A stretch of 64,000 nucleotides of DNA from an uncultured Pelagibacteraceae bacterium (lineage in GTDB: Bacteria > Pseudomonadota > Alphaproteobacteria > Pelagibacterales > Pelagibacteraceae), in contig CACITE010000003.1 in assembly GCA_902589505.1 (NCBI GenBank), positions 35,712-99,711 on the forward strand, given 5' to 3'. Shown piece after piece: positions 44,744-54,893 of this stretch. A program made the translations under genes and the position numbers. The notes under the pieces were generated by a model that did no database searches, was not told the origin of the DNA, and worked only from the letters and a program-made list of their open reading frames with translations. Every line of letters begins with the position of its first letter. Within the stretch, counting starts at the first letter, position 1.

Positions 44744-45399
44744 TACAACTTTCTACAAACTGTAAGACCATCACCAACGGGAATGATTAAACTTTCGGTT
44801 CTTTTATCTTTATTTATGTGCGAATTAAACTCTCTGATAACTGTGGTTAATCTATCTTGATTTTTGGTATCAGCAACTTCTCCGTGCCACAAAACATTAT
44901 CAACTATAATCAAACCATTTTTTTCGATTAATTCTAACGATTCATTATAGTAATTTTTATAATTCTCTTTATCTGCGTCAACAAAAACAAGATCAAATTT
45001 TTGCTTGTTTTTTTTAAAATTACTTATGCTTTCAAGAGCCGGGCCAATAATTGTTTTAATTTTACTTTCTTGTTTTGCTTTTTTAAAGAAATTGGATGCA
45101 ATTTTATTTCTTTCTTTACTTTTATCTAAAGTTACTAATTTTCCACCTCTGGGTAGGGATAAAGCCATGGTTAGACCGCTTAATCCTGTGAAAGTTCCTA
45201 TTTCCAAAATTTTTTTTATATTAGAGATTTTAACAATTAAATGTAAAAAATGGCATTGTGATATAGAAATTTGCATTCTTTTGATATCTCCTAAACTATT
45301 ATTGTATGAAATTATTTCTTTTTGAACTTCGGTTAGTTCAAGCGAATGATTGTTAATATAATTCTCAATTTCATTTGTTAATACAAGATTTGATCCCAT
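44743..45399 (-). CDS. Class I SAM-dependent O-methyltransferase (COMT-like)
   Basis: The 218-residue protein belongs to the catechol/caffeoyl-CoA O-methyltransferase family. SAM motif I is KILEIGTFTGLSGLTMALSL, motif II is GKLVTLDKSK, and the metal-binding segment is FDLVFVDADKENYKNYY with GLIIVDNVLWHGEVAD. The natural substrate is unknown. It begins 5 bp after gatB. TrhO, adjacent, makes hydroxyuridine in tRNA; this methyltransferase resembles TrmR, which methylates 5-hydroxyuridine-34, so a tRNA role deserves consideration. Confidence 0.85.
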   Translation of the reverse strand: MGSNLVLTNEIENYINNHSLELTEVQKEIISYNNSLGDIKRMQISISQCHFLHLIVKISNIKKILEIGTFTGLSGLTMALSLPRGGKLVTLDKSKERNKIASNFFKKAKQESKIKTIIGPALESISNFKKNKQKFDLVFVDADKENYKNYYNESLELIEKNGLIIVDNVLWHGEVADTKNQDRLTTVIREFNSHINKDKRTESLIIPVGDGLTVCRKL

Positions 45400-45404
45400 T
45401 TTAT

Positions 45405-46871
45405 TTAGTGAAGTTTCTTTTTAAGAATCTGGTTTACCAATTGTGGATTAGCTTTTCCTTTAGATGCCTTCATTACTTCACCTACAAAATAACCAAAAAG
45501 TTTTTCTTTACCAGATTTATATTGTGTTACTTTATCTTGATTTTTTGATATCACAGTAACTATTATTTTTTCCAATTCTTTAGGGTCGCTTTGTTGTAAT
45601 AAACCTTCTTTTTCAACTATTTGTCTTGGGTCTTTATCGCTAGGCTGCATTTTTTCGAAAACATCCTTTGCTATTTTCCCTGAAATTTTTCCTGAAGTAA
45701 TCATTTTAATTAACAAAGATAGATTCTTAGCGCTTACAGGTGATTGAGTAATTGAAAGATTTTTCTTATTCAAAACTGCAAATAACTCTACTGTAATCCA
45801 ATTAGTTGCCAATTTTTTATCACAACCTTTAATTACTTCCTCATAATAATCAGAAATTTCCTTTTCAGATACTAGTATGTTTGCTTCATAAGGAGATAAA
45901 TTATGTTCTTTTATAAATCGCTCTTTCTTTTGATCGGGTAATTCAGGTAATTCTTTTTTTAATTTATTAATTAAATCTTTATCTAAATTAAGAGGCAATA
46001 AATCTGGATCTGGAAAGTATCTATAATCATGAGCATCTTCTTTAGAACGCATAGATCTAGTAGAGTTTTTTTTTGTATCGAATAATCTTGTTTCTTGATT
46101 AATAGTTTTTCCAGACTCTAATAGTTGCACCTGTCTATTAGCCTCATATTCAATGGCCATTTCCATAAATTTAATTGAATTAACATTTTTAATTTCACAT
46201 CTGGTACCAAATTTTTTTTCTCCAATTTTTCTTACTGAAACATTAACGTCAGCTCTCAAAGATCCTTCTTGCATATTTCCATCGCAAGTTCCTAGATATC
46301 GCATAATTGATCTTAATTTCTTAATATAAAAGCTTACTTCTTGAGGAGATCTTAAATCCGGCTTACTAACAATTTCCATTAACGCAACTCCAGAACGGTT
46401 AAGGTCTACGAAGGAGCTTTCTGGATCCATATCATGTATACTTTTTCCTGCATCTTGTTCTAAATGAAGACGTTCAATTCCGATTTTTTTTGTACCATAT
46501 GGCATATCAAGAATAACCTCGCCCTCTCCCACTATAGGATTTTTATATTGTGAGATTTGATAACCTTGTGGTAAATCTGCATAAAAATAATTTTTTCTAT
46601 CAAAAACAGAATTTAAATTTATTTTTGCATTCAAACCCAAACCAGTTTTAATGCTTTGTTCTACACAAAATTGATTAATTACTGGGAGCATACCAGGAAA
46701 TCCAGAGTCAATTAAACTGACCTGAGTATTCGGTTCGCTTCCGAATTTTGTAGAAGATGATGAAAAAAGCTTAGATTGAGATAAGACTTGAGCATGAACC
46801 TCCAGACCTATAATTACTTCCCACTTGTCTTTCTCTCCACTTATAAAATAATCAAATTTTTTTTCAGTCAT
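45405..46871 (-). CDS. gatB: Aspartyl/glutamyl-tRNA amidotransferase subunit B
   Basis: GatB binds mischarged Glu-tRNA-Gln or Asp-tRNA-Asn and activates it for amidation. The 488-residue protein has [60 protein letters not shown] and a C-terminal YqeY domain ending [10 protein letters not shown] use the ATG at 46871, which overlaps the gatA stop as TAATG and has GGTGGAG just upstream, instead of a GTG at 46883. Confidence 0.97.
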   Translation of the reverse strand: MTEKKFDYFISGEKDKWEVIIGLEVHAQVLSQSKLFSSSSTKFGSEPNTQVSLIDSGFPGMLPVINQFCVEQSIKTGLGLNAKINLNSVFDRKNYFYADLPQGYQISQYKNPIVGEGEVILDMPYGTKKIGIERLHLEQDAGKSIHDMDPESSFVDLNRSGVALMEIVSKPDLRSPQEVSFYIKKLRSIMRYLGTCDGNMQEGSLRADVNVSVRKIGEKKFGTRCEIKNVNSIKFMEMAIEYEANRQVQLLESGKTINQETRLFDTKKNSTRSMRSKEDAHDYRYFPDPDLLPLNLDKDLINKLKKELPELPDQKKERFIKEHNLSPYEANILVSEKEISDYYEEVIKGCDKKLATNWITVELFAVLNKKNLSITQSPVSAKNLSLLIKMITSGKISGKIAKDVFEKMQPSDKDPRQIVEKEGLLQQSDPKELEKIIVTVISKNQDKVTQYKSGKEKLFGYFVGEVMKASKGKANPQLVNQILKKKLH

Positions 46872-48325
46872 TAACTCCACCAAATCTTATAATTTTTCTT
46901 AAAATTGGCTCTTTTTTCTATAGCTAAAGATAAATTTAATATCGTCTGTTCATCAAATGCTTTACCAATAAGCTGTAATCCCAATGGTAAATTATTTTTA
47001 TCGTATCCTGCCGGAACCGAAATTGCTGGTAAACCTGATAAATTTACTGGCACTGTAAAAATATCATTTAAATACATTGAAACTGGATCATTAGATTTAT
47101 CACCTATTTTAAACGCTGACCCAGGTGTTGATGGTGTTAATATAGCATCTACGTCTTTAAACGCTTTATCAAAATCATTTTTAATTAACCGTCTAACTTT
47201 TTGAGCTTTTAAGTAATAAGCATCATAATAACCAGATGACAATACATATGTGCCTATCAAAATTCTTCTTTTAACCTCATTGCCAAAGCCTTCTGATCTA
47301 GTGTTCTCGTACATTTCGATTAAATTTTTTCCACTAGCCCTATGGCCATACTTAACTCCATCATATCTAGCTAAATTTGAAGATGCCTCTGCCGGAGCAA
47401 CTATATAGTAAGCTGGTAAGGCATGCATAGTATGTTCTAATGAAATATTTTTTATTATAGCTCCAGCATCTTTTAAATATTCTATACCTTTTTTCCAAAG
47501 ATCATCTATCTCGGTGGGCATTTTATCTACCCTATACTCTTTAGGGATGCCTATTTTTAAACCTTTTATTTTTTCAGTTAAATTTGAAGAATAATTCTCA
47601 ACTTTTTTATCTACAGATGTAGAATCTTTTGAGTCATAACCCGACATAGCTTGTAGTAGCAAGGCACTATCTTCTACATTAATAGTCATAGGACCTGCTT
47701 GATCTAATGATGATGCAAACGCAACTATTCCCCATCTTGAACATCTTCCGTATGTAGGTTTTAATCCAACAGTTCCAGTAAAAGAAGCTGGTTGTCTGAT
47801 AGATCCACCGGTGTCAGTTCCAATAGTTGCTGGTGTAAGACCTGCCGCCAAAGCAGACGCTGAACCACCTGATGAACCTCCCGGAACTAATTTTTCACCA
47901 TAAGGATTTTTTACATTTCCAAAAAAACTTGTTTCGTTAGAAGATCCCATGGCAAATTCATCACAATTTAATTTTCCTAATAAAAATGCACCTTCAGACC
48001 AAAGATTGTTAGTGACTGTTGATTCGTAAGTAGGTATGAAATTATGTAGTATTTTACTACCAGCTGTAGTTTTAACATTTTTTGTACAGAACATATCTTT
48101 AACAGCAATAGGAACGCCTGACAACAAGCCTTTATAATCTTTTTTTTTATCAAAATTCTTTGAAAATTTTAATGCTTCGTCAAAACATTCAGTAATATAT
48201 GTATTTAATTTTTTAGACTTTTTAGAATTGTCAATAAATGATTTTGTAACTTCTTCTGATGAAAAATCCTTTTTTTTAATTCCATTAACTATTTTTGTAA
48301 GTGATAATTCTGAAATTTTAGACAT
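46871..48325 (-). CDS. gatA: Aspartyl/glutamyl-tRNA amidotransferase subunit A
   Basis: GatA is the amidase that releases ammonia from glutamine. The 484-residue protein has [20 protein letters not shown] with the catalytic Lys, [20 protein letters not shown] with the cis-Ser, and [20 protein letters not shown] with the nucleophilic Ser. The ATG at 48325 (MSKISEL) is preferred to a TTG at 48334. It starts 1 bp after gatC. Confidence 0.97.
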   Translation of the reverse strand: MSKISELSLTKIVNGIKKKDFSSEEVTKSFIDNSKKSKKLNTYITECFDEALKFSKNFDKKKDYKGLLSGVPIAVKDMFCTKNVKTTAGSKILHNFIPTYESTVTNNLWSEGAFLLGKLNCDEFAMGSSNETSFFGNVKNPYGEKLVPGGSSGGSASALAAGLTPATIGTDTGGSIRQPASFTGTVGLKPTYGRCSRWGIVAFASSLDQAGPMTINVEDSALLLQAMSGYDSKDSTSVDKKVENYSSNLTEKIKGLKIGIPKEYRVDKMPTEIDDLWKKGIEYLKDAGAIIKNISLEHTMHALPAYYIVAPAEASSNLARYDGVKYGHRASGKNLIEMYENTRSEGFGNEVKRRILIGTYVLSSGYYDAYYLKAQKVRRLIKNDFDKAFKDVDAILTPSTPGSAFKIGDKSNDPVSMYLNDIFTVPVNLSGLPAISVPAGYDKNNLPLGLQLIGKAFDEQTILNLSLAIEKRANFKKNYKIWWS

Positions 48326-48326
48326 T

Positions 48327-48614
48327 TTATTCAATTACCTTTGGAACAACAAAAAATTCATCATTTTTTTCTGGAGAGTTTTTCAGTATTTGATCCCTGA
48401 TCTTTCCATCATTGACTTCATCTTTTCTAGATGTGAGTGAAGCATTTATAATTGATGTTAATGGAGTTGTTTTATCCGTATTAAGTTTGTTTAAACTCTC
48501 AATGAATTTCATTATTGATGTTAGGTCTTTGGATAAGCTTTCCACCTTATTTTCATCTAATGAAATTCTGGCTAATTTTGATATATGCTTTACTGTATTT
48601 TTATCTATTGACAT
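48327..48614 (-). CDS. gatC: Aspartyl/glutamyl-tRNA amidotransferase subunit C
   Basis: GatC stabilises the GatA/GatB complex. The 95-residue protein has [40 protein letters not shown], and the C-terminal [20 protein letters not shown]. It leads the gatCAB operon and is divergent from ruvX across 39 bp. Confidence 0.96.
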   Translation of the reverse strand: MSIDKNTVKHISKLARISLDENKVESLSKDLTSIMKFIESLNKLNTDKTTPLTSIINASLTSRKDEVNDGKIRDQILKNSPEKNDEFFVVPKVIE

Positions 48615-48653
48615 TTGAGATTATTGGCAAATAAGTAGAAAATAGCATTTAAG

Positions 48654-49124
48654 ATGAAAACATACAATATACTCAGTATTGACGAATTTAAAACAAATAT
48701 AGGAAGCAATTCAAGATTGTTGGGAATAGATCCTGGTAATAGAAACATGGGATTCGCTTTATGTGATGAAAACCTAAAAGTCGCTACACCCCTTAAAATC
48801 ATACAAAAAAGTAAATTTGATGTTTTGATAAAAGAAATAAGGAAAATTATCAAAGAAAATAATGTTAAGGGCATAGTTATTGGGAATCCAATAAATATGG
48901 ATGGTACAATAGGAAAATCTTCTCAGTCAGCTACCGATTTAGCAAAGAAATTATCAATAAATATTACCATTCCTGTAACTATGTGGGATGAGCGCCTTTC
49001 AACTGAAGGAAGTTTCAAATTAACTAAAGAATTAGGCACAAATGTTAGTGATAGAATATCTAAATTAGATAAAAATGCTGCAGCTTTTATTCTACAAGGA
49101 GCAATTGATTACTTATCAAAATAA
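48654..49124 (+). CDS. ruvX: RuvX/YqgF Holliday-junction-resolvase-like nuclease
   Basis: YqgF proteins have an RNase H-like fold and act in pre-16S rRNA 5' processing. The 156-residue product has LLGIDPGNRNMGFALCD with the first catalytic Asp, GIVIGNPINMDGTIGKSSQS, VTMWDERLSTEGSFKLTKEL and LDKNAAAFILQGAIDYL with the last Asp. It heads the ruvX-pyrB-pyrC-plsY-topA series. Confidence 0.93.
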   Translation: MKTYNILSIDEFKTNIGSNSRLLGIDPGNRNMGFALCDENLKVATPLKIIQKSKFDVLIKEIRKIIKENNVKGIVIGNPINMDGTIGKSSQSATDLAKKLSINITIPVTMWDERLSTEGSFKLTKELGTNVSDRISKLDKNAAAFILQGAIDYLSK

Positions 49125-49172
49125 TTAAAATACTTGCATAGTTGCCCTTAAAGGGTTATAGAGTTGATTTTA

Positions 49173-50123
49173 ATGGCTATAATTAAAAAACTTAAAGCTG
49201 TTAAAATTGATCAAAATCACCTACTAGGTATTCAGGATATCTCTTTTTCTCAAGTTACAGAAATTCTCAAACAAGCAAAAACTTTTATTACTTTAAACAA
49301 AAGTTCCTCAAAAAAAATGGATATTTTAAGAGGAAAAACTCAAATAAATCTTTTCTTTGAACCTTCAACAAGAACGCAAAGCTCATTTGAGCTAGCAGGG
49401 AAAAGGTTGGGAGCTGATGTTATGTCAATGAATATAGTTAACTCCGCGATTAAAAAAGGAGAAACTCTTATAGACACTGCTATGACATTAAATGCTATGC
49501 ATCCAGATATTATTGTAATAAGACATCAAGATTCTGGAGCTCCAAATTTATTGTCTCAAAAAGTTAATTGCTCCGTAATAAATGCTGGAGATGGAAGACG
49601 CGAACATCCTACGCAAGCTTTATTGGATGCTTTAACAATAATAAATAGAAAAGATAAAGTTGAAGGATTAAAAATAGCTATTTGTGGAGACATTTTACAT
49701 TCTCGAGTAGCAAGATCAAATATTTACTTAATGAATATGCTTGGAGCTGAGGTTAATGTTGTTGCTCCAAGAACTTTGTTACCTCATTCTATTGAACGAC
49801 TTGGTGTTAAAGCTTTCACAGATATGAAAAAGGGTTTAGATAATTGTGATATTGTTATGATGTTAAGACTACAAAACGAAAGAATGCACGGTTCCTTTTT
49901 GCCATCAGCTCGTGAATATTATGAATTTTTTGGTTTAACCCCAGATAAATTAAAATTAGCAAAAAAAAATGCTTTAATAATGCATCCAGGACCTATGAAC
50001 AGAGGTGTAGAAATTGATACGAATTTAGCTGACGACATAAACAGAAGTGTAATAAGAGAACAGGTTGAGCTTGGCGTAGCTGTTAGAATGGCCTGTTTGA
50101 AAATTTTTTGTAAAAAAAATTAA
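49173..50123 (+). CDS. pyrB: Aspartate carbamoyltransferase catalytic subunit
   Basis: PyrB joins carbamoyl phosphate to aspartate in pyrimidine synthesis. The 316-residue protein has [20 protein letters not shown] for carbamoyl phosphate, [31 protein letters not shown] and [18 protein letters not shown]. The ATG at 49173 is preferred over a TTG at 49164. Its stop overlaps the pyrC start as TAATG, so the two are probably made in step and form a complex. Confidence 0.96.
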   Translation: MAIIKKLKAVKIDQNHLLGIQDISFSQVTEILKQAKTFITLNKSSSKKMDILRGKTQINLFFEPSTRTQSSFELAGKRLGADVMSMNIVNSAIKKGETLIDTAMTLNAMHPDIIVIRHQDSGAPNLLSQKVNCSVINAGDGRREHPTQALLDALTIINRKDKVEGLKIAICGDILHSRVARSNIYLMNMLGAEVNVVAPRTLLPHSIERLGVKAFTDMKKGLDNCDIVMMLRLQNERMHGSFLPSAREYYEFFGLTPDKLKLAKKNALIMHPGPMNRGVEIDTNLADDINRSVIREQVELGVAVRMACLKIFCKKN

Positions 50124-51412
50124 TGAAAGAAACATATTTAACTAACGCAAGAATAATTGATCCAAAAAATAACTTGGACGAAATTGGAGGTCTAATCATA
50201 GATACTAAAGGTTCAATTAAAGCTGTAGGAAAAAAAGTTGCGAATGGTAATTTGCCTTCCTCTGCAAATAAAATTGATCTTAACAAAAAAGTCCTAATAC
50301 CAGGGGTAGTTGATATGAGGGTTTTTGTTGGAGAACCTGGTTATGAATATAAGGAAAATTTTAGAACACTTAGCGATGCCGCTTTATCTGGAGGTGTAAC
50401 CTCTGTGGTTTCAATGCCAAACACTTCTCCTACAATTGATAATGTTTCAATGGTAGATTTTTTAAAAAGAAGAGGAAGAGATAAATCTAAAATAAATATC
50501 TTTCCAGCTGCAACATTGACAAAAAATGCTGAAGGAAAACAAATGACCGAATTTGGTCTTCTTAAGAGAAAAGGCATTATTGCTTTTACGGATGGCGTGA
50601 AAACAGTCCAAGACCCTCAAGTGATGACAAGAATAATGAACTTTGCGAGTCAATCTGGATCTCTAATTATGCAGCATGCTGAGGATAATATATTGTCTAA
50701 AGACGGGTTGATTAATGAAGGAGAAATATCAACTCGACTTGGTTTAAAAGGAATTCCTTTTCTTGCTGAAAAAATTATTGTTGAAAGAGACCTATCTTTT
50801 CTAGAAGAATATTTTTGTAGATACCACATTTCTCAAATATCTTCGGAAAAAACTATTTCTGTTATAAAAAAAGCAAAAAAAGATGGAAAAATTTTTACTA
50901 CTGGGGTCTCTATTAATAACTTATCTTTAAATGAAAATGATATTGGCGATTTTAAAACCTTTTTAAAACTCTCGCCTCCTTTAAGAACTGAAAAAGACAG
51001 ACGTGCTCTTGTAGAATCAGTTAATGATGGAACAATTGATGTAATAGTGTCTGATCATAAACCTCAAGACGAGGAATCAAAAAGATTAACTTTTGCTCAA
51101 GCTGCTACTGGAGCTACTGGTGTGGAAACCCTACTCCCCTTAGCATTAGAACTTTTTCATAATAAATCCATTAAGATTAAGCAGTTAATAGCAGCAATAA
51201 CCACAAACCCAGCAAAAATACTCGGTATAAACAAAGGAAATCTTGATAAAGGAAATGATGCTGATTTGTGTGTAATTGATATAAATAAACCTTGGATAGT
51301 AAATAAAGACAAGCTTAAATCTAAATCCAAAAACACTCCGATTGAAAATAGAAAATTACAAGGTCAAGTGCTTAAAACTTTTGTCAAAGGTGAGTTATCT
51401 TACGAAGTTTAG
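50123..51412 (+). CDS. pyrC: Dihydroorotase-like protein, probably non-catalytic (PyrC')
   Basis: A 429-residue member of the class I dihydroorotase family next to pyrB. The usual metal-binding HxH of the RVHLREPG motif reads DMRVFVGEPG, so both histidines and the following Arg are lost. The later HxxHxS motif reads YHISQISS, a His-to-Gln change. AFTDGV, QHAED and VSDHKPQ keep an Asp, a His and an Asp. This resembles PyrC' proteins, which stabilise PyrB without dihydroorotase activity. If so, an active PyrC must be encoded elsewhere. The family is certain; lack of activity is inferred. Confidence 0.88.
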   Translation: MKETYLTNARIIDPKNNLDEIGGLIIDTKGSIKAVGKKVANGNLPSSANKIDLNKKVLIPGVVDMRVFVGEPGYEYKENFRTLSDAALSGGVTSVVSMPNTSPTIDNVSMVDFLKRRGRDKSKINIFPAATLTKNAEGKQMTEFGLLKRKGIIAFTDGVKTVQDPQVMTRIMNFASQSGSLIMQHAEDNILSKDGLINEGEISTRLGLKGIPFLAEKIIVERDLSFLEEYFCRYHISQISSEKTISVIKKAKKDGKIFTTGVSINNLSLNENDIGDFKTFLKLSPPLRTEKDRRALVESVNDGTIDVIVSDHKPQDEESKRLTFAQAATGATGVETLLPLALELFHNKSIKIKQLIAAITTNPAKILGINKGNLDKGNDADLCVIDINKPWIVNKDKLKSKSKNTPIENRKLQGQVLKTFVKGELSYEV

Positions 51413-51421
51413 TAATTTATT

Positions 51422-52033
51422 ATGGATTTTTTTTTAGTTATTTTGTTTTCATATTTAAGCGGATCAATACCTTTTGGCCTCTTAATAACAAAAACTTTTA
51501 CAAAAATTGATATAAGAAAAATTGGATCAAAAAATATTGGAGCAACTAATGTGCTTAGAACAGGAAATAAATATTTGGCAGCATCAACGCTTCTTTTAGA
51601 TGCGCTAAAAGGATACGTGCCTGTACAAATATGTATAAATTATTTTCCAGAATTGGTTTTATTATCATGTCTTGCAACTTTTTTAGGTCATGTGTTTCCA
51701 GTTTGGTTAAAATTTAAAGGTGGAAAAGGTGTCGCCACTTACCTGGGAGTAATTACTGCGTTATCTATCCAGTTATGCTTCATATTTACATTTACATGGC
51801 TGGTGGTTTTGCTTATATTTAAATATTCTTCATTATCATCTATGTTTGCAGCCTTAACAGTTTTTATAGTAAACTTGATCAGAGAGACTTTTATTTCTTC
51901 GGGAGGTTTTATAGTTAACTTTCAGATTCCAGACTCCAAAATACTATTTATTTTTTTCATTATGATTATATTTACTCATCGCGAAAATATTTCAAAATTG
52001 AAAAACAAAACTGAACAAAAAATAAAAATCTAA
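51422..52033 (+). CDS. plsY: Acyl-phosphate:glycerol-3-phosphate acyltransferase PlsY
   Basis: PlsY uses the acyl-phosphate made by PlsX to acylate glycerol 3-phosphate. The 203-residue, multi-spanning membrane protein has SYLSGSIPFGLLITK, IRKIGSKNIGATNVLRTGNK and KFKGGKGVATYLGV, the three active-site loops of the family. It lies between pyrC and topA; dprA, often found here in alphaproteobacteria, is absent. Confidence 0.95.
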   Translation: MDFFLVILFSYLSGSIPFGLLITKTFTKIDIRKIGSKNIGATNVLRTGNKYLAASTLLLDALKGYVPVQICINYFPELVLLSCLATFLGHVFPVWLKFKGGKGVATYLGVITALSIQLCFIFTFTWLVVLLIFKYSSLSSMFAALTVFIVNLIRETFISSGGFIVNFQIPDSKILFIFFIMIIFTHRENISKLKNKTEQKIKI

Positions 52034-52069
52034 GTAAACAGCCGTTTTTTTGATATTTCTTAAGTCATA

Positions 52070-52085
52070 ATTTGACAAATCAAAT
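52070..52085. promoter_or_regulatory. Short inverted repeat upstream of topA
   Basis: ATTTGA-CAAA-TCAAAT is an exact 6-bp inverted repeat 34 bp before the topA start. TTGACA occurs at 52072-52077 and again at 52091-52096, but neither has a convincing -10 at proper spacing. An operator or promoter function is uncertain. The topA ribosome-binding site AAGGAA is at 52108-52113. Confidence 0.25.
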
Positions 52086-52119
52086 TATATTTGACACTAA
52101 AGTTTCTAAGGAAATATAA

Positions 52120-54693
52120 ATGAAGCTTGTTGTTGTAGAAAGCCCAGCTAAAGCCAAAACAATAAATAAATATCTTGGTAAAGATTATAAAGTTTTAGCT
52201 AGTTACGGTCACATTCGTGATCTACCGTCCAAAAATGGTTCGGTTGATCCAAATAATAATTTCCAAATGCTTTGGGAAATTGATGCATTTTCAAAAAAAT
52301 ATTTAAAAGAAATTACAGATACAGCCGCTGATTCTAACAAAATTATATTAGCTACAGATCCAGATAGAGAGGGTGAAGCTATAGCATGGCACGTTAAAGA
52401 GGTTTTGAGCCAGAAAAAACTTTTGAAAGATAAAAAAATTGAAAGAGTTGTTTTTAATGAAATTACAAAAAAAGCGGTTACTCATGGAATTGATAATCCA
52501 AGACAGATTGAGCCTCTTTTGGTCGATGCTTACATGGCAAGAAGAGCATTAGACTATTTAGTTGGATTCAATATTTCACCAATTTTATGGACTAAACTAC
52601 CTGGATCTAAATCTGCTGGACGTGTTCAATCAGTAGCCTTGAAATTAATTACTGAAAGAGAACATGAAATTGAATTATTCAAACCTATAGAATTTTGGAC
52701 TTTAAAAGTAAACTTTAAAGATAATAGTAATAACTTAATCACATCTAATATTACTCAATTAGAAGGAAAAAAAGTTGAAAAATTTTCTTTTAAAAATAAA
52801 GAAGATATTAATGAAGCTATTGAACAAATAAAAAAAATGAAATTTGCTATTTCTGATATCTCTACAAAAATTGTAAACAGAAACCCCTCTGGCCCTTTTA
52901 CCACATCAACATTACAACAGGTATCTTCTGGAAGATTAGGTTTAGGTGCGTCAAGAACTATGCAAATTGCTCAAAAGCTCTATCAAGGAATTGAAATTGA
53001 TGGTGAAACTATAGGTTTGATTACATATATGAGAACTGATGGAACAAACATATCTGGAGAAGCTGTGTCCAACTTTAGAAATTTTATTAAAAACACATAT
53101 GGAAACGAATATCTTCCTGAAAGCCCTTTAAATTATTCTGGTAAAAAAGCAAAGAACGCTCAAGAAGCACACGAAGCAATAAGACCCACTGATATTGACA
53201 AATCGCCTGACAAAGTAAAAAAATATTTAAGCCCTGAACAATATAAATTGTATGATCTAATTTGGAGCAGAGCTTTATCATCCCAAATGCAATCTGCTCA
53301 ATTCGATAGAAATACAATAACAATTACTTCTGATAACAATGATACTATTTTAAAAACTACTGGATCAGTAATTAAATTTGATGGATATCTAAAAGTTTAT
53401 AAAGATCCCAAAAAAGAAGATGGCGAAAGTATTTTGCCTAAAATGACAAACGGTCCTGTTAATATAGAAAGTCTTTTAGATGAACAGCATTTTACACAAC
53501 CTCCGCCTAGATATTCTGAAGCTAGTTTAGTAAAAAAACTTGAAGAATTAGGTATTGGGCGACCTTCTACATACGCAAGTATTATTTCTGTAATATCAAC
53601 TAGAGGCTATGTTGAAACATTGAATAAAAGATTTCATCCAACTGATAGAGGAAAATTAATAACTGCTTTTTTGGAAAAATTATTTTCTAAATATGTAGAT
53701 TATAATTTTACCGCAGGGTTAGAAAATCAATTAGACGAAATTACCTCTGGTAAAGAAGGATGGATTAAAGTTCTAGAAATGTTTTGGAAAGATTTTAATA
53801 AAAATGTTACTGAAGTTAAGGAAAAAAGAACAAGAGAAGTTTTAGACTTATTAAATGATAGCCTAGGTACCCTAATATTTGACAGAGACAAAGATGGTAA
53901 TATTGATAGAAAATGCAAGCTATGCGCGAATGGATCATTAAGCTTAAAGAATAGTTTTCGCGGGGGCGCATTTATTGGTTGCTCCAATTATCCCGAATGT
54001 AAATTTACAAGACCATTGTCTAAAGCAAAGGCTGCACAACAATCTCAATTGGCAGAACCAAAATTAATAGGAAAACATGGAAATGGAAAAGACATGTACT
54101 TAAAAGTAGGTAGGTTTGGACCGTACATTCAATTTGAAAAAATACCAGAAGCTGCGGATGAAAAAATTAATGAAACAAAAAAAAATAAGAAAAGAAAAGA
54201 AAAAGAAAATAATAATTTAAAAAATGTTTCTATACCAAAAGGTATTTCTATTGAGTCGATAGATTTGGATAAAGCAAAATTTTTATGTTCACTTCCTAAA
54301 AGCCTTGGAATAAATCCAGATAATGAAAAAGAAATATTTTTAAATTCTGGCAGATTCGGACCGTATTTAAAATGTGAAAATAAATCTGCTCGCTTAGATC
54401 AAGTTGAAGAAATATTTACCATTGGTTTAAACAGAGCAATCACACTAATAGCTGAAGCTAAACCTGGAAGAATGTCGTCATCGATGATTAAGGATCTTGG
54501 TGAACATCCTGAAGATAAAAAACCTGTAAGAGTTATGAAAGGAAAATTTGGTCCATATATTAAATATAAATCTTTAAACGCAACAATACCTGAAGAAAAA
54601 GATCCAAATGAAATTACAATGGATGATGCATTAGTTTTGATTGAAAAAAGAAGAGAATATGATAAAAAAAAGAAAGGAAAAAAAAGAAAATGA
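52120..54693 (+). CDS. topA: DNA topoisomerase I
   Basis: TopA relaxes negative supercoils. The 857-residue type IA enzyme has a Toprim domain (LVVVESPAKAKTINKYLGKD, ILATDPDREGEAIAWHVKEV), LPGSKSAGRVQSVALKLITE and the active-site Tyr in GLITYMRTDGTNISGEA. A C4 zinc ribbon (CKLCANGSLSL, GCSNYPECKFTRPL) and three C-terminal repeats containing KxGRFGPY-like motifs complete it. It has a good ribosome-binding site and overlaps the next small gene by ATGA. Confidence 0.97.
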   Translation: MKLVVVESPAKAKTINKYLGKDYKVLASYGHIRDLPSKNGSVDPNNNFQMLWEIDAFSKKYLKEITDTAADSNKIILATDPDREGEAIAWHVKEVLSQKKLLKDKKIERVVFNEITKKAVTHGIDNPRQIEPLLVDAYMARRALDYLVGFNISPILWTKLPGSKSAGRVQSVALKLITEREHEIELFKPIEFWTLKVNFKDNSNNLITSNITQLEGKKVEKFSFKNKEDINEAIEQIKKMKFAISDISTKIVNRNPSGPFTTSTLQQVSSGRLGLGASRTMQIAQKLYQGIEIDGETIGLITYMRTDGTNISGEAVSNFRNFIKNTYGNEYLPESPLNYSGKKAKNAQEAHEAIRPTDIDKSPDKVKKYLSPEQYKLYDLIWSRALSSQMQSAQFDRNTITITSDNNDTILKTTGSVIKFDGYLKVYKDPKKEDGESILPKMTNGPVNIESLLDEQHFTQPPPRYSEASLVKKLEELGIGRPSTYASIISVISTRGYVETLNKRFHPTDRGKLITAFLEKLFSKYVDYNFTAGLENQLDEITSGKEGWIKVLEMFWKDFNKNVTEVKEKRTREVLDLLNDSLGTLIFDRDKDGNIDRKCKLCANGSLSLKNSFRGGAFIGCSNYPECKFTRPLSKAKAAQQSQLAEPKLIGKHGNGKDMYLKVGRFGPYIQFEKIPEAADEKINETKKNKKRKEKENNNLKNVSIPKGISIESIDLDKAKFLCSLPKSLGINPDNEKEIFLNSGRFGPYLKCENKSARLDQVEEIFTIGLNRAITLIAEAKPGRMSSSMIKDLGEHPEDKKPVRVMKGKFGPYIKYKSLNATIPEEKDPNEITMDDALVLIEKRREYDKKKKGKKRK

Positions 54694-54890
54694 AAATATA
54701 TAAGTTGCTAATACCAGCTGTTATTTTTGTGATGATTCAAACAACCGCATTTACTGAAACAAAAAAAAATTGTGATACAATTAAAGCCGACACTGGAGTT
54801 AAAATCTATGAAAAATGGAAATGCAAAACCGGAGATTCTAAAGACGGATTGGGCAAAAAAATTAAAAAGTTTTTTAAGAAAAAAAATTAA
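54690..54890 (+). CDS. Small secreted protein, unknown function
   Basis: The 66-residue protein starts with a probable signal peptide (LLIPAVIFVMIQTTAFTETK). A short mature part follows with two cysteines (NCDTIKADTGVKIYEKWKC) and a very basic C terminus, KKIKKFFKKKN. The ATG overlaps the topA stop and the gene is followed at 3 bp by the RidA gene, supporting a real translated gene. No family recognised; the two cysteines could form a disulfide in the periplasm. Confidence 0.65.
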   Translation: MKIYKLLIPAVIFVMIQTTAFTETKKNCDTIKADTGVKIYEKWKCKTGDSKDGLGKKIKKFFKKKN

Positions 54891-54893
54891 ACT

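Noticed and set aside
52072..52114. TTGACA at 52091 with TATAAA at 52115 as the topA promoter
   Set aside because: The -10 would abut the ATG and place transcription start inside the gene, while a good ribosome-binding site precedes the ATG.
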